Notes under the pieces: model-generated
What the model was told of the DNA's origin: nothing
Seen by the model: the letters and a program-made list of their open reading frames with translations, nothing else
The model's database searches: none
Assembly: GCA_945905735.1 (NCBI GenBank)
Contig: CAMDQC010000002.1
Location: 1-64,000, forward strand
DNA length: 64,000 nucleotides
DNA from: Prosthecobacter debontii
GTDB taxonomy: Bacteria; Verrucomicrobiota; Verrucomicrobiia; Chthoniobacterales; Chthoniobacteraceae
Direction: 5' to 3'
Made by a program: the position numbers and the translations under genes
Shown here: piece after piece, positions 42,295 through 50,398 of the stretch
Layout of the letters: each line of letters starts with the position of its first letter
Position numbering within the stretch: position 1 is the first letter of the stretch

Positions 42295-43458
42295 ATGTCC
42301 ACAGAAACCACTATCAAACCGCTCTATAACTCCAAGAACCCGTTCCAAGCCCGCCACACGGTGAACTTCAAACTCACCGGCGAGCATTCGGAAAAGGATA
42401 CACGGCATCACGAAATCTCGCTCGCAGGCTCGGGGCTCGTCTATGAAGTCGGCGACGCGCTGGCGCTCAAATGCACGAATAACCCCGAACTCGTCGAACT
42501 CACCATCCAGACGCTCGGCTGCACGGGCGACGAGATCGTAAAGGTCAAGGATGTGGAGAAGCCGCTGCGCGATGCGCTGTTCAACGATTACACGATTCAT
42601 TTCGTGGAAAAGAAATTCCTCGCGAAAGCCGCGGAAAAAGGCGCGACGAAACTCGCCGAGTTGCTCAAGCCCGAGAACGCCGCCGCACTCGCAGAATACA
42701 CCACTGCGCGCAACGCCACCCGCGACTACGTGGACATCCTACGTGAGTTCCCTGAGGTGAAGTTTTCGGCGCAGGAGTTCTGCGACCAGCTTCGCGTCTT
42801 GGCTATCCGCCTGTATTCGATTTCCTCATCGCTCAATGCGCACCCCGAATCCGTGCATCTCACCGTCGCCACCGTCCGCTGGCAGGCCCACGGGCGCAAG
42901 CGCGGCGGCGTCTGCTCGACATTCCTCGCGGAGCGTTGGGGCGGCGATATGACGGCCGGCGTCTTCGCCCAAACGCAGAAGCACTTCCGACTGCCGGACG
43001 ACAAAAATACACCCGTCATCATGTGCGGCCCTGGCACTGGTGTCGCACCGTTCCGCGCATTCCTCGAAGAGCGCGAAATCAGCGGCTCGAAAGGCGCGAA
43101 CTGGCTCTTCTTCGGCGACCAACGGCGCGAACAGGATTTCTTCTACCGCGAGCAGATGGAAGGCTGGGTGAAAAACGGCCTCCTCACCCGTCTCGACCTC
43201 GCATTCTCCCGCGACCAAGCGGAGAAAATCTACGTCCAAAACCGGATGCGCGAACAAGGCGCAGAGTTGTGGAAATGGATCAATGACGGCGCATACTTCT
43301 ACGTCTGCGGCGACAAGAACAAGATGGCAGCCGACGTCCATGCCGAACTCATCAACATCGCCCAGACGCACGGCGGCAAAAGCCCCGAGGAAGCGAAGGC
43401 ATTCATCGAAGAAATCTTCATGAAGACCGAGAAACGCTACCGCCGCGACGTTTACTAA
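42295..43458 (+). CDS. CysJ-like NADPH-dependent FAD reductase lacking the flavodoxin domain
   Basis: The start is set at ATG 42295 (MSTETTIKPLYNSKNPFQAR), giving 387 residues against about 600 for full-length CysJ. The FAD-binding domain is shown by RLYSISSSLNAHPESVHLTV and GGVCSTFLAERWGG. The NADP-binding domain is shown by PVIMCGPGTGVAPFRAFLEE, NWLFFGDQRREQDFFYREQM and YFYVCGDKNKMAADV, and the C-terminus ends in YRRDVY. The N-terminal FMN-flavodoxin module is missing, so electrons must pass to a separate flavodoxin, ferredoxin or a sulfite or nitrite reductase subunit. No such partner gene is near. A strong terminator follows at 43479. Confidence 0.88.
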   Translation: MSTETTIKPLYNSKNPFQARHTVNFKLTGEHSEKDTRHHEISLAGSGLVYEVGDALALKCTNNPELVELTIQTLGCTGDEIVKVKDVEKPLRDALFNDYTIHFVEKKFLAKAAEKGATKLAELLKPENAAALAEYTTARNATRDYVDILREFPEVKFSAQEFCDQLRVLAIRLYSISSSLNAHPESVHLTVATVRWQAHGRKRGGVCSTFLAERWGGDMTAGVFAQTQKHFRLPDDKNTPVIMCGPGTGVAPFRAFLEEREISGSKGANWLFFGDQRREQDFFYREQMEGWVKNGLLTRLDLAFSRDQAEKIYVQNRMREQGAELWKWINDGAYFYVCGDKNKMAADVHAELINIAQTHGGKSPEEAKAFIEEIFMKTEKRYRRDVY

Positions 43459-43478
43459 GAGCGCCCCATCTCACCCGC

Positions 43479-43516
43479 AAAGGCCGCGAAAACGAACACC
43501 GTTTTTCGCGGCCTTT
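43479..43516 (+). terminator. Terminator after the CysJ-like gene
   Basis: AAAGGCCGCGAAAA (43479-43492) pairs with TTTTCGCGGCCTTT (43503-43516) in a 14-bp perfect stem with a 10-base loop. The A/T ends of the stem serve as the U-tract on either strand. Confidence 0.8.
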
Positions 43517-43536
43517 CGCGTATCTGAACCACATCG

Positions 43537-43680
43537 ATGAAACCGCCATCCGCTCTTTCGCTCGTCACTTTCGTCGCGATCATCGCGGCAGCGGAGCCGC
43601 GAGTGGTCGCCTACGTCCCGAACGGTCAGCGACGTGTGAAAAATGAAGAAAGTGATTGCCATCTGCGACTTGGCGGTTAG
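43537..43680 (+). CDS. 47-residue secreted peptide or truncated gene remnant
   Basis: ATG 43537 opens a frame with a signal-like start, MKPPSALSLVTFVAIIAAAE, then PRVVAYVPNGQRRVKN and a short tail to TAG 43678-43680. The VVAYVPN segment resembles the first strand of GH18-type glycoside hydrolases, so this may be the broken 5' end of a secreted enzyme gene. It could equally be chance. It lies between a terminator and rpsN. Confidence 0.3.
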   Translation: MKPPSALSLVTFVAIIAAAEPRVVAYVPNGQRRVKNEESDCHLRLGG

Positions 43681-43708
43681 TTTCCGCGCCTCTTTTACTA
43701 ATCTATCT

Positions 43709-43978
43709 ATGGCAAAAACCTGCTGGCTCGAACGCGAAAAACGCAAAGGAAAAACTGTGGCAAAATACGCAGCAATCCGCGCTGAAATGAAAAAAACTGG
43801 CGACTACGTCGGTCTATCCCTGTTGCCGCGTAATGCGTGCCCTGTCCGTCTCAGCCGTCGCTGCAATGCGACTGGCCGTAAGCGCGCTTACATTGGCCGC
43901 TTTCAACTTTCACGTATCACAGTGCGTGAGCTTGCATCGCACGGGCTCATCCCCGGCGTGACGAAGTCGAGCTGGTAA
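43709..43978 (+). CDS. rpsN: 30S ribosomal protein S14
   Basis: The start is at ATG 43709 (MAKTCWLEREKRKGKTVAKY), 22 codons inside the longer frame. The 89-residue product is the zinc-free type of S14. The C-terminal signature is clear: LLPRNACPVRLSRRCNATGR followed by KRAYIGRFQLSRITVREL and ASHGLIPGVTKSSW. S14 is a late-assembling protein of the 30S head. It stands outside the spc operon here, flanked by terminators on both sides, so it is probably a monocistronic gene. Confidence 0.95.
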   Translation: MAKTCWLEREKRKGKTVAKYAAIRAEMKKTGDYVGLSLLPRNACPVRLSRRCNATGRKRAYIGRFQLSRITVRELASHGLIPGVTKSSW

Positions 43979-44004
43979 TCAGCCTCAGCTCACAACCAAT
44001 TTTC

Positions 44005-44040
44005 GAGTCGCAGATCTCAGGGTCTGCGACTCGTTCGTTT
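44005..44040 (+). terminator. Terminator after rpsN
   Basis: GAGTCGCAGA (44005-44014) pairs with TCTGCGACTC (44023-44032) around an 8-base loop and is followed by GTTCGTTTT. It ends rpsN and argues against a translation start at 44043 for the next gene. Confidence 0.88.
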
Positions 44041-44102
44041 TCGTGATAAATATCGTTTTACTGGCCAACGCAGCACTCGCTCTCCAGTGGGAGGACGGCG
44101 GG

Positions 44103-45398
44103 ATGATTGCGCTAAAACTGTTCGCCATCGCAGTGCTCGTTTTCCTGAACGGGTTTTTCGTGGCGGCGGAGTTCGCGCTGGTAAAAGTGCGTTCAAGCCA
44201 ACTCGACGCGCTCGTGGAAGAGGGGAATCGGGGCGCGAAAACCGCGCAACACATCGTAGGGAATCTGGACTCGTATTTATCCGCGTGTCAGCTCGGCATC
44301 ACGCTCGCCAGCTTGGCCCTGGGTTCGCTGGGTGAGCCGTATCTTGCGGCGATGATCTCCCCCATTTTCGCAAAGCTCGGGGTGACGAGTGAGACCTTCA
44401 TTCGCAGCGTATCGTTCATCTTAGCGTTCACGGTGATCACGAGTATCCATATCACCCTCGGCGAACAGGTGCCGAAGATCCTCGCGATCCGGAAACCGCT
44501 ACCGGCAACGGTTTGGGTCGCCGCACCGCTGCGATGGTTCGGCACTTTGCTGCGGCCCGCGATTTGGTTTCTGAATGGAGTGTCCAACTGGATGCTTCGG
44601 AGACTCTTTGGGCTAGAGCCAGCCAGCGAACACGAGTTGGCGCACAGCGAGGAAGAGTTGCGAATGATTTTCACCGAGAGCGCGAATGCCAAAGAGGTGA
44701 GCCCGCTCGGTAAGGAGTTGCTCATCAACGCGCTCGACCTGCGAGAGCGTGTGGTTCGCGACATTCACACGCCGCGAGGCTCCGTCATCTTCTTGAATAC
44801 GGAGGATTCCTTCGACGAGAATATGAAGCACGCGGAGGAATCTCGGCACACGAGATTCCCTCTTTGCCGCGGACATTTAGACGACACGCTCGGCCTCGTT
44901 CACATCAAGGATTTACTGAAGCTCTTGCGCGAAGGCGGCTCACCAAACGTGGAATCCATCCGCCGCGAATTACACACCGTCCCGGAGATGATGCCTCTGG
45001 AAAAGCTGCTCAATTTCTTCCTCAAAAACCACACCCACATCGCACTGGTCGTCGATGAATACGGCGGTGCGGTGGGTATCGTGACGCTCGATAACGTGCT
45101 GGAAGAACTCGTCGGCGAGATCCAAGACGAGTTCGATACATCGAAGCCGGAGATGCGCAAAGTGACACAGGATGAGTTCGTCGTGGAAGGCAGTCTCGGG
45201 CTTTACGAACTCAACGACATGCTCGGGCTGGAACTTGAAAGCACCGAGGTCAGCACTGTCGGCGGTTACATCACACAACTCATCGGGCACCTCCCCGCAG
45301 TGGGTGAAAAGACGCGCATCGACGAATTCGAGGCAACCGTCACAAAATCCGACGGACGCCGTGTAATCGAGGTCAACTTTAAGCGCGCAAAAACGTAG
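44103..45398 (+). CDS. CNNM/CorC-type membrane protein with CBS domains (hemolysin family)
   Basis: The start is placed at ATG 44103 because GGGAGG lies at a proper distance upstream and the GTG at 44043 directly abuts the rpsN terminator. The 431-residue protein has an N-terminal DUF21 membrane domain (MIALKLFAIAVLVFLNGFFV, LSACQLGITLASLALGSLGE, TSIHITLGEQVPKILAI). A CBS pair follows (RVVRDIHTPRGSVIFLNTED to HTHIALVVDEYGGAVGIVTL), then a CorC_HlyC domain (VEGSLGLYELNDMLGLELES, EVSTVGGYITQLIGHLPAVG). Members export or sense Mg or Co ions. The cvfB-like gene follows after 3 bases and is likely cotranscribed. Confidence 0.92.
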   Translation: MIALKLFAIAVLVFLNGFFVAAEFALVKVRSSQLDALVEEGNRGAKTAQHIVGNLDSYLSACQLGITLASLALGSLGEPYLAAMISPIFAKLGVTSETFIRSVSFILAFTVITSIHITLGEQVPKILAIRKPLPATVWVAAPLRWFGTLLRPAIWFLNGVSNWMLRRLFGLEPASEHELAHSEEELRMIFTESANAKEVSPLGKELLINALDLRERVVRDIHTPRGSVIFLNTEDSFDENMKHAEESRHTRFPLCRGHLDDTLGLVHIKDLLKLLREGGSPNVESIRRELHTVPEMMPLEKLLNFFLKNHTHIALVVDEYGGAVGIVTLDNVLEELVGEIQDEFDTSKPEMRKVTQDEFVVEGSLGLYELNDMLGLELESTEVSTVGGYITQLIGHLPAVGEKTRIDEFEATVTKSDGRRVIEVNFKRAKT

Positions 45399-45401
45399 AG
45401 C

Positions 45402-46268
45402 ATGGCAATCATCGGCAAACGCAACCAACTCCGCGTCGTGAGGGACAGCGACCACGGCGTGTATCTCGACGGTGGCGAGCACGGCGAGATTCTCCTGCCG
45501 AAACGCTACGTCCAACCCGGCGACAAACCCGGTGATGTTCTCGACGTCTTCGTCTATCGCGATTCCGAGGATCGGATGGTCGCCACCACAGAGACGCCGC
45601 TTGCGCGGGTAGGCGAGTTTGCTTCGCTCAAAGTTGTCGGCGGACACGCCCGCATCGGCGCATTTCTCGACTGGGGGCTGAGCAAAGATCTACTGCTCCC
45701 AAACCGCGAACTCACCCACCGGCCCACTATCGGCGACAGCATCGTCGTCTTCGTGTATGTGGATAAAAGGAGCGATCGCATCGTGGCCACGACGCAGTTC
45801 GATGGACTGCTCAACCTCACGCCGCCCAAGTACGAGCCCAAGCAGCGCGTCAGCATCCTCGTCGTCGGCGAGACGCCGCTCGGCTACAAAGCCATCGTCG
45901 AAGGCGCGCATTGGGGGCTGCTCTATCGAACCGATCTCGGTGTGATGCTCCAAGTTGGTTCGAAGATGGACGCTTACGTCCGCGTCGTTCGCCCCGACGG
46001 GAAGATCGACCTCAGCATTGAGCTCGCGCATTACCAAGAGCGAGTCGCCCCACTCACCGAGAAAATCCTCGAAGCCCTCAAAGCCAACGGCGGCAAACTC
46101 CCGCTGAACGACCGCAGCAGCCCCGGCGAAGTCTTCACAAGATTTGGGACGAGTAAGAAAGCATTCAAGCAAGCGCTCGGCGCACTCTACAAAAGCCGCC
46201 GCATCGCGATGACAGAGGACGGCATCGAACTCCTGCCCGAGCCGAAGGTAGTGCGCAAGGGGAGGTAG
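45402..46268 (+). CDS. CvfB-like S1 RNA-binding protein
   Basis: This 288-residue cytoplasmic protein matches the CvfB/YitL family: several S1-type OB folds followed by a C-terminal winged helix. Clear elements are HGVYLDGGEHGEILLPKRYV, GHARIGAFLDWGLSKDLLLP, DGLLNLTPPKYEPKQRVSIL and GLLYRTDLGVMLQVGSKMDA, then the wing FTRFGTSKKAFKQALGALYK. CvfB proteins bind RNA and affect virulence or stress gene expression in firmicutes; the role here is unknown. It is 3 bases downstream of the CNNM transporter gene. Confidence 0.9.
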   Translation: MAIIGKRNQLRVVRDSDHGVYLDGGEHGEILLPKRYVQPGDKPGDVLDVFVYRDSEDRMVATTETPLARVGEFASLKVVGGHARIGAFLDWGLSKDLLLPNRELTHRPTIGDSIVVFVYVDKRSDRIVATTQFDGLLNLTPPKYEPKQRVSILVVGETPLGYKAIVEGAHWGLLYRTDLGVMLQVGSKMDAYVRVVRPDGKIDLSIELAHYQERVAPLTEKILEALKANGGKLPLNDRSSPGEVFTRFGTSKKAFKQALGALYKSRRIAMTEDGIELLPEPKVVRKGR

Positions 46269-46360
46269 CCGGAGTTTCGCAGGCGGCAGTCTGCGCGGAG
46301 AACTTTGCTTTGGCGGTATTCAATCGCAAGGAGACCGTCGAGCGACGGCATCGTGGGCAA

Positions 46361-49300
46361 TCAAGGCGTGGTCACTCTCAGTCGAATGTATTGCGCCGAG
46401 CTCGACGTTGTTGCGCTGCGCCACATCTCGGACGCCATGCTTCCGCTGACTACCCGCGTTACCATTTCGGCGGGGGTCCAAGTGATGAGATCGTCGCTCG
46501 TTTCGCAGAGGCACGAGACGTCTTCTGCGAGAAGATTGTGAGGGAAGGTGAGCGTGAGTCGTCCGGTGAGGTCCACGCCTGCGACAAGCACGCCGGGACC
46601 GCTGGTATTTGAAGTGGGGTTCGTCCCGAGTGCGTGTTCGACCAGCGCTGGCAGCGCGTCGGAATCGCCATCGGACGCAGCGACACCGGTAAAAGACACC
46701 GCATCACTCCCGGCGGGATTCCCGCCGATCGTCGTGCTGTTGCGCCATGCTTCAGGCTGGCTAGCCGCGCTGTTCGCAGGGAGAACCCGCGCAAGGCTAT
46801 AGCCGCCCCCGTCCGCCCCTTGCGGCCACGGGAGCGCGCCGTCGTAGGTGAACGAATCGAGCGTCGTGCCGCCCGCAGCGGCGCTGGAAAAGGTGATGAG
46901 CTCGCCACCATCGTCGAGGTTTCCGTCGTAGATGCCGGCGACGGGGACTTCAGTGCCATACGCCGCGCGAAAGGCGAACAGGTCTTTCACGATGACGATG
47001 CGTTCGCCGGGCGCGAGCACGGTGTCAAAGTAGTCCGAGAAGGTGAATGCGACTCCGGCGGTAAGCGCAGTGTTGCGCAGATTCACTGCGCGCGTGCTGA
47101 TATTGCGAAGCTCGATGAACTCCTGCGCATCTCCCGCTGTTGGGTTGTAATTCAGCTCGCTGATGACTATATCGCCGGGCGCGACGGCAGCGCCGACTTG
47201 GAAGTATGCTTCATTCAAAGCGGACCAACCGGTGCTCGCGTTTTTGTGCCGGGACTTAATGATAGCGCTCTTCGTCAGCGCAGGAATCGTCGGACTCACT
47301 CCAACGACACAAAGCTGCGCAGTGGGCGAAATCGCGCCGCCGGGCAACCGAGGATCGGAGCCATCGAGCGTGTAATAGATTTGTGCGGAGACTGGTGCCG
47401 ATGGACCGGTGAACGTCGGCACAAAGCCGCTTGAGACACTTCCTCCCTGCTGGTTGAGCAGCGGCGCTTCGCGATTCTCCGCAGTCGGCGGATAGAAGCC
47501 GCTCGTGCGAAGTTGCCCGAGTACGGTCGCAGTATTCGGCGGCATCCAAGTATTCAGCACGCTGTCGCGCGCAACGATCCACGATGCATACGTCCGGAAA
47601 TTCGTCGCCGAATTTGAAAACCAGCGCGCGCATTCGCTCTTCAGCGCTTTCTCGATCTGCGCACAACGCGTGCGTAGTCGCTGATCATTGCGAGCTGGAG
47701 TGAGCACTCCGCTGTTGAAATACATCCGGTAAATCCGGTCCGACAGGAACACGCGATGATCCACGGTGTTCGCGTTCCACAGTCCCGAGAATACGTCGCC
47801 CGGACCATCGCCCGATTTGCGAGTGGGAGTCAGTCCGGCAGCCGTGTAAACGAGGCGGTCGCCCCAACCATCCCACGTCGAGTCGGATGCTTTCAAAAAG
47901 CCGTCGCCGTCGTTCAGGAATATCTTGAATCCACTGCCAGCGACGGACGGCCCCGCGATGCGGTATTCGCCCTCGCAACGGCCAAACATCCACATCAGCA
48001 GCCAGTCCGTGTATTCGCCGATGTCGATAAATGGACGTACTCCGACGAAGTTGGACCGCAGCGATTTGATACGCGCCCACGCACTGCCATCGCCGTCGGC
48101 GATGCTGCCGACGTCCCACGTCACGCCGATGTTTGCGTTGCCGTTGATCGTCTCATAGTTGAGGTCGCTGCCGCCGAGATACCGCGCTGCCATCTTCGCA
48201 TCCCAGTGTTCCCGTGCGTGGTAAACTCCGTGATAAACGCCATTCAGATACATGTGCACGAAGCGCCCGTGCGGATGCATCGTTCCGGTTTCGAGCATCG
48301 TGTCGTCCGTAAAAATATTCCCCATGTAAAACCCGCGTTGCCTCATGTCGTGCTCCCCGGCGCGGAAGTCGATCGTGTCAAACTGCGTCACCGGTCGCAG
48401 GCCATGGTCATAGCCCTCATAGATCGGATAGTTCAGACTCGTCGCACCATACTCGCCCTTGAAAGAAATACGCATCGCACGCTTCGCGAAAGCGGCCGCC
48501 GAGTTCCCATAGTTTTCCACCCCGCAGTTTTCTTGAAAACCGACGATTCCATCCGGCCGAATCCACTCGATCGATGCGGGCACCGTCGCCGTCGTGGAAA
48601 TCGTGCTGCCCGTGGAGATCGACACGCTCGGCAAATCCCGGAGGCTTTCGATTTTCTCTGCATCGGTCGGGCTCCCGCCGTTTGCCCACGTGAAAACTGG
48701 CGACGTGATAAGGCTGCTTAGAAAGATGTAAGTATTGCTCCGCACATCGGACGAAATCGCCCCGGTCTTGTATGCTGCCGCCCGCAAGATCGTCGTCGCA
48801 GTGACAGCGATGGGCGCAGTGTAAACGGTCCCAGTCGTGCTCGTCGGCGCAGCACCGTTCGTCGTGTAGCGGATCGTCGCGCCTGCCGTCGTCGTGGTCA
48901 GCGTTACGTTCTGCGATAGATCGTAGAAGCCGCGCGCAACGGAGAACACCGGATCCTGCACGATCTCCGAATAGACGGCACCATTCGCAGCCCCCGGCGT
49001 CGGCGGTTGCATGTAGCCAAACACGCCGCCCGAGTCTCGCCCGTAGCTGATGTTTGATTGCTGCGCGGGAAACTTGAGCGGCTCGGGATACGTCGCAGGA
49101 ATCTGCTGGAGCACGACACTTCCAGGCCCGACGAGCGCGAAGTAGTCGCCTGCGTTTGATAGTTTGAAATTCGTGTGCAAGGGCGCCGCAGGATTCACAT
49201 AATTCTTCCCCGAACAAAACACGATGAGCCGCCCATTTCCCGGCACCGACGCCCCAGTCGGAAATGCCCACTGAGCAGGAATGTCGGCCTTGTTGGTGAG

Positions 49301-50191
49301 AAAATAGCCGGCCAAATCGAAGCGATACGGGCTCGAATTCGTCAGCTCGATCCAGTCCGGGCTGTCGCCGTCTTGATCATTCAGGCCGCCGTCGTTTTCC
49401 GCCAACAGTTCCGTAATCAGCGGCGGCGTCTGCGTCACGTTCACGCCGATGTTTACCGTCGCTGTGCTGGTCCCTCCCGCGCCCGTTGCACTTAGCGTGT
49501 AGGTCGTGCTCACGGTGGGACTCACCGAATAAGTTCCCGTTGCCCCGCTTAGCGTAATCGCGCCGGGATTCAGCGTCAGCGAAGTTGCGCCTTCCACGTT
49601 CCACGACAGCGCCACCATTTCGCCCGTCGCGATCGTTTCATCGCTTGCGACAAACGAAACGATCTTCGGCGGCAGCAAGCCATACACCTCCACCTCGGCG
49701 ATCTGGGGATTGTAGCCCGCGCCGTTCAAATTCACGACACGGATGAAACGCCCTGCAAACGTGCCGGTCGGGTTTGCAGACGCCACCATCGTATCCACTC
49801 CGCCCATCCCCGAATTACTCCCGTCGGCCCGCAGCGTCGCGATCCAGTTTTGAGCCCCCGGCACCCCGCCGTTGTCTGCGAACACGCGGACGCTGTCGTT
49901 GCTCAATCGCTCCGGGCAGCAGTTTGCACGATTGCGCAGCACGATACTCGAAAGGGGGTAAGTCGCTCCGAGGTCGATCTGGTAATAGAATCCCGTATTC
50001 CCCGACGCCGCATTCGGGTGGGTGAATGTCGCAGCGTTTCCATCGACGACATTTGTGACCGGGTATCCAGAAATCAGCGCAGCCGAGGCCGTGATTGGTT
50101 TGTTCAGCGCAAGGTTCGTCTGGGCACGCAAAGACGATCCGCAGAAAAGCAGGCAGAGGAGGAAGAACAACGGTACGCGGAAAATTCGCAT
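46361..50191 (-). CDS. Large secreted CotH-family protein with F5/8C, lamin-tail and chitobiase-like domains
   Basis: The start is set at ATG 50191, giving a signal peptide (MRIFRVPLFFLLCLLFCGSS ... RAQ); the longer frame upstream is Arg-rich and unlikely. The 1276 residues contain an F5/8C domain (about 25-160, LALNKPITAS), an Ig-like segment, and a lamin-tail domain (about 245-370, LITELLAENDGGLND). Next come a chitobiase-C-like module (about 405-460), a CotH domain (about 520-870, TIDFRAGEHDMRQRGF, HMYLNGVYHGVYHAREHWD), a second chitobiase-like stretch near 934 (YYTLDGSDPRLPGG), and a second lamin-tail domain from about 1004. The tail has DGDSDALPALVEHALGTNP. CotH proteins are atypical secreted kinases in spore coats and bacteria; the role here is unknown. 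Confidence 0.9.
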   Translation of the reverse strand: MRIFRVPLFFLLCLLFCGSSLRAQTNLALNKPITASAALISGYPVTNVVDGNAATFTHPNAASGNTGFYYQIDLGATYPLSSIVLRNRANCCPERLSNDSVRVFADNGGVPGAQNWIATLRADGSNSGMGGVDTMVASANPTGTFAGRFIRVVNLNGAGYNPQIAEVEVYGLLPPKIVSFVASDETIATGEMVALSWNVEGATSLTLNPGAITLSGATGTYSVSPTVSTTYTLSATGAGGTSTATVNIGVNVTQTPPLITELLAENDGGLNDQDGDSPDWIELTNSSPYRFDLAGYFLTNKADIPAQWAFPTGASVPGNGRLIVFCSGKNYVNPAAPLHTNFKLSNAGDYFALVGPGSVVLQQIPATYPEPLKFPAQQSNISYGRDSGGVFGYMQPPTPGAANGAVYSEIVQDPVFSVARGFYDLSQNVTLTTTTAGATIRYTTNGAAPTSTTGTVYTAPIAVTATTILRAAAYKTGAISSDVRSNTYIFLSSLITSPVFTWANGGSPTDAEKIESLRDLPSVSISTGSTISTTATVPASIEWIRPDGIVGFQENCGVENYGNSAAAFAKRAMRISFKGEYGATSLNYPIYEGYDHGLRPVTQFDTIDFRAGEHDMRQRGFYMGNIFTDDTMLETGTMHPHGRFVHMYLNGVYHGVYHAREHWDAKMAARYLGGSDLNYETINGNANIGVTWDVGSIADGDGSAWARIKSLRSNFVGVRPFIDIGEYTDWLLMWMFGRCEGEYRIAGPSVAGSGFKIFLNDGDGFLKASDSTWDGWGDRLVYTAAGLTPTRKSGDGPGDVFSGLWNANTVDHRVFLSDRIYRMYFNSGVLTPARNDQRLRTRCAQIEKALKSECARWFSNSATNFRTYASWIVARDSVLNTWMPPNTATVLGQLRTSGFYPPTAENREAPLLNQQGGSVSSGFVPTFTGPSAPVSAQIYYTLDGSDPRLPGGAISPTAQLCVVGVSPTIPALTKSAIIKSRHKNASTGWSALNEAYFQVGAAVAPGDIVISELNYNPTAGDAQEFIELRNISTRAVNLRNTALTAGVAFTFSDYFDTVLAPGERIVIVKDLFAFRAAYGTEVPVAGIYDGNLDDGGELITFSSAAAGGTTLDSFTYDGALPWPQGADGGGYSLARVLPANSAASQPEAWRNSTTIGGNPAGSDAVSFTGVAASDGDSDALPALVEHALGTNPTSNTSGPGVLVAGVDLTGRLTLTFPHNLLAEDVSCLCETSDDLITWTPAEMVTRVVSGSMASEMWRSATTSSSAQYIRLRVTTP

Positions 50192-50398
50192 GAGTGAGTT
50201 TTGTAGTGAGAGGCGCAAACCCACTATCGAGCAGGTCGGGAAAAATAACAGTCGTTTTGCGAGGCGCATTCTTTTCGAGCTTCCGAGGACGATTGACTTG
50301 GAGGCGTTGCGCTTCCGGCTGTGCCGAGTTTCATATGAACGTGCTTTTCGTCGCCAAGACGCGCGGAGGTGGGCGCGTAGTATTGAATTCATCGCCAT

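Noticed and set aside
44043-44102. GTG 44043 as the start of the CNNM gene
   Set aside because: It abuts the rpsN terminator hairpin and has no ribosome-binding site, while ATG 44103 has GGGAGG at a good distance.
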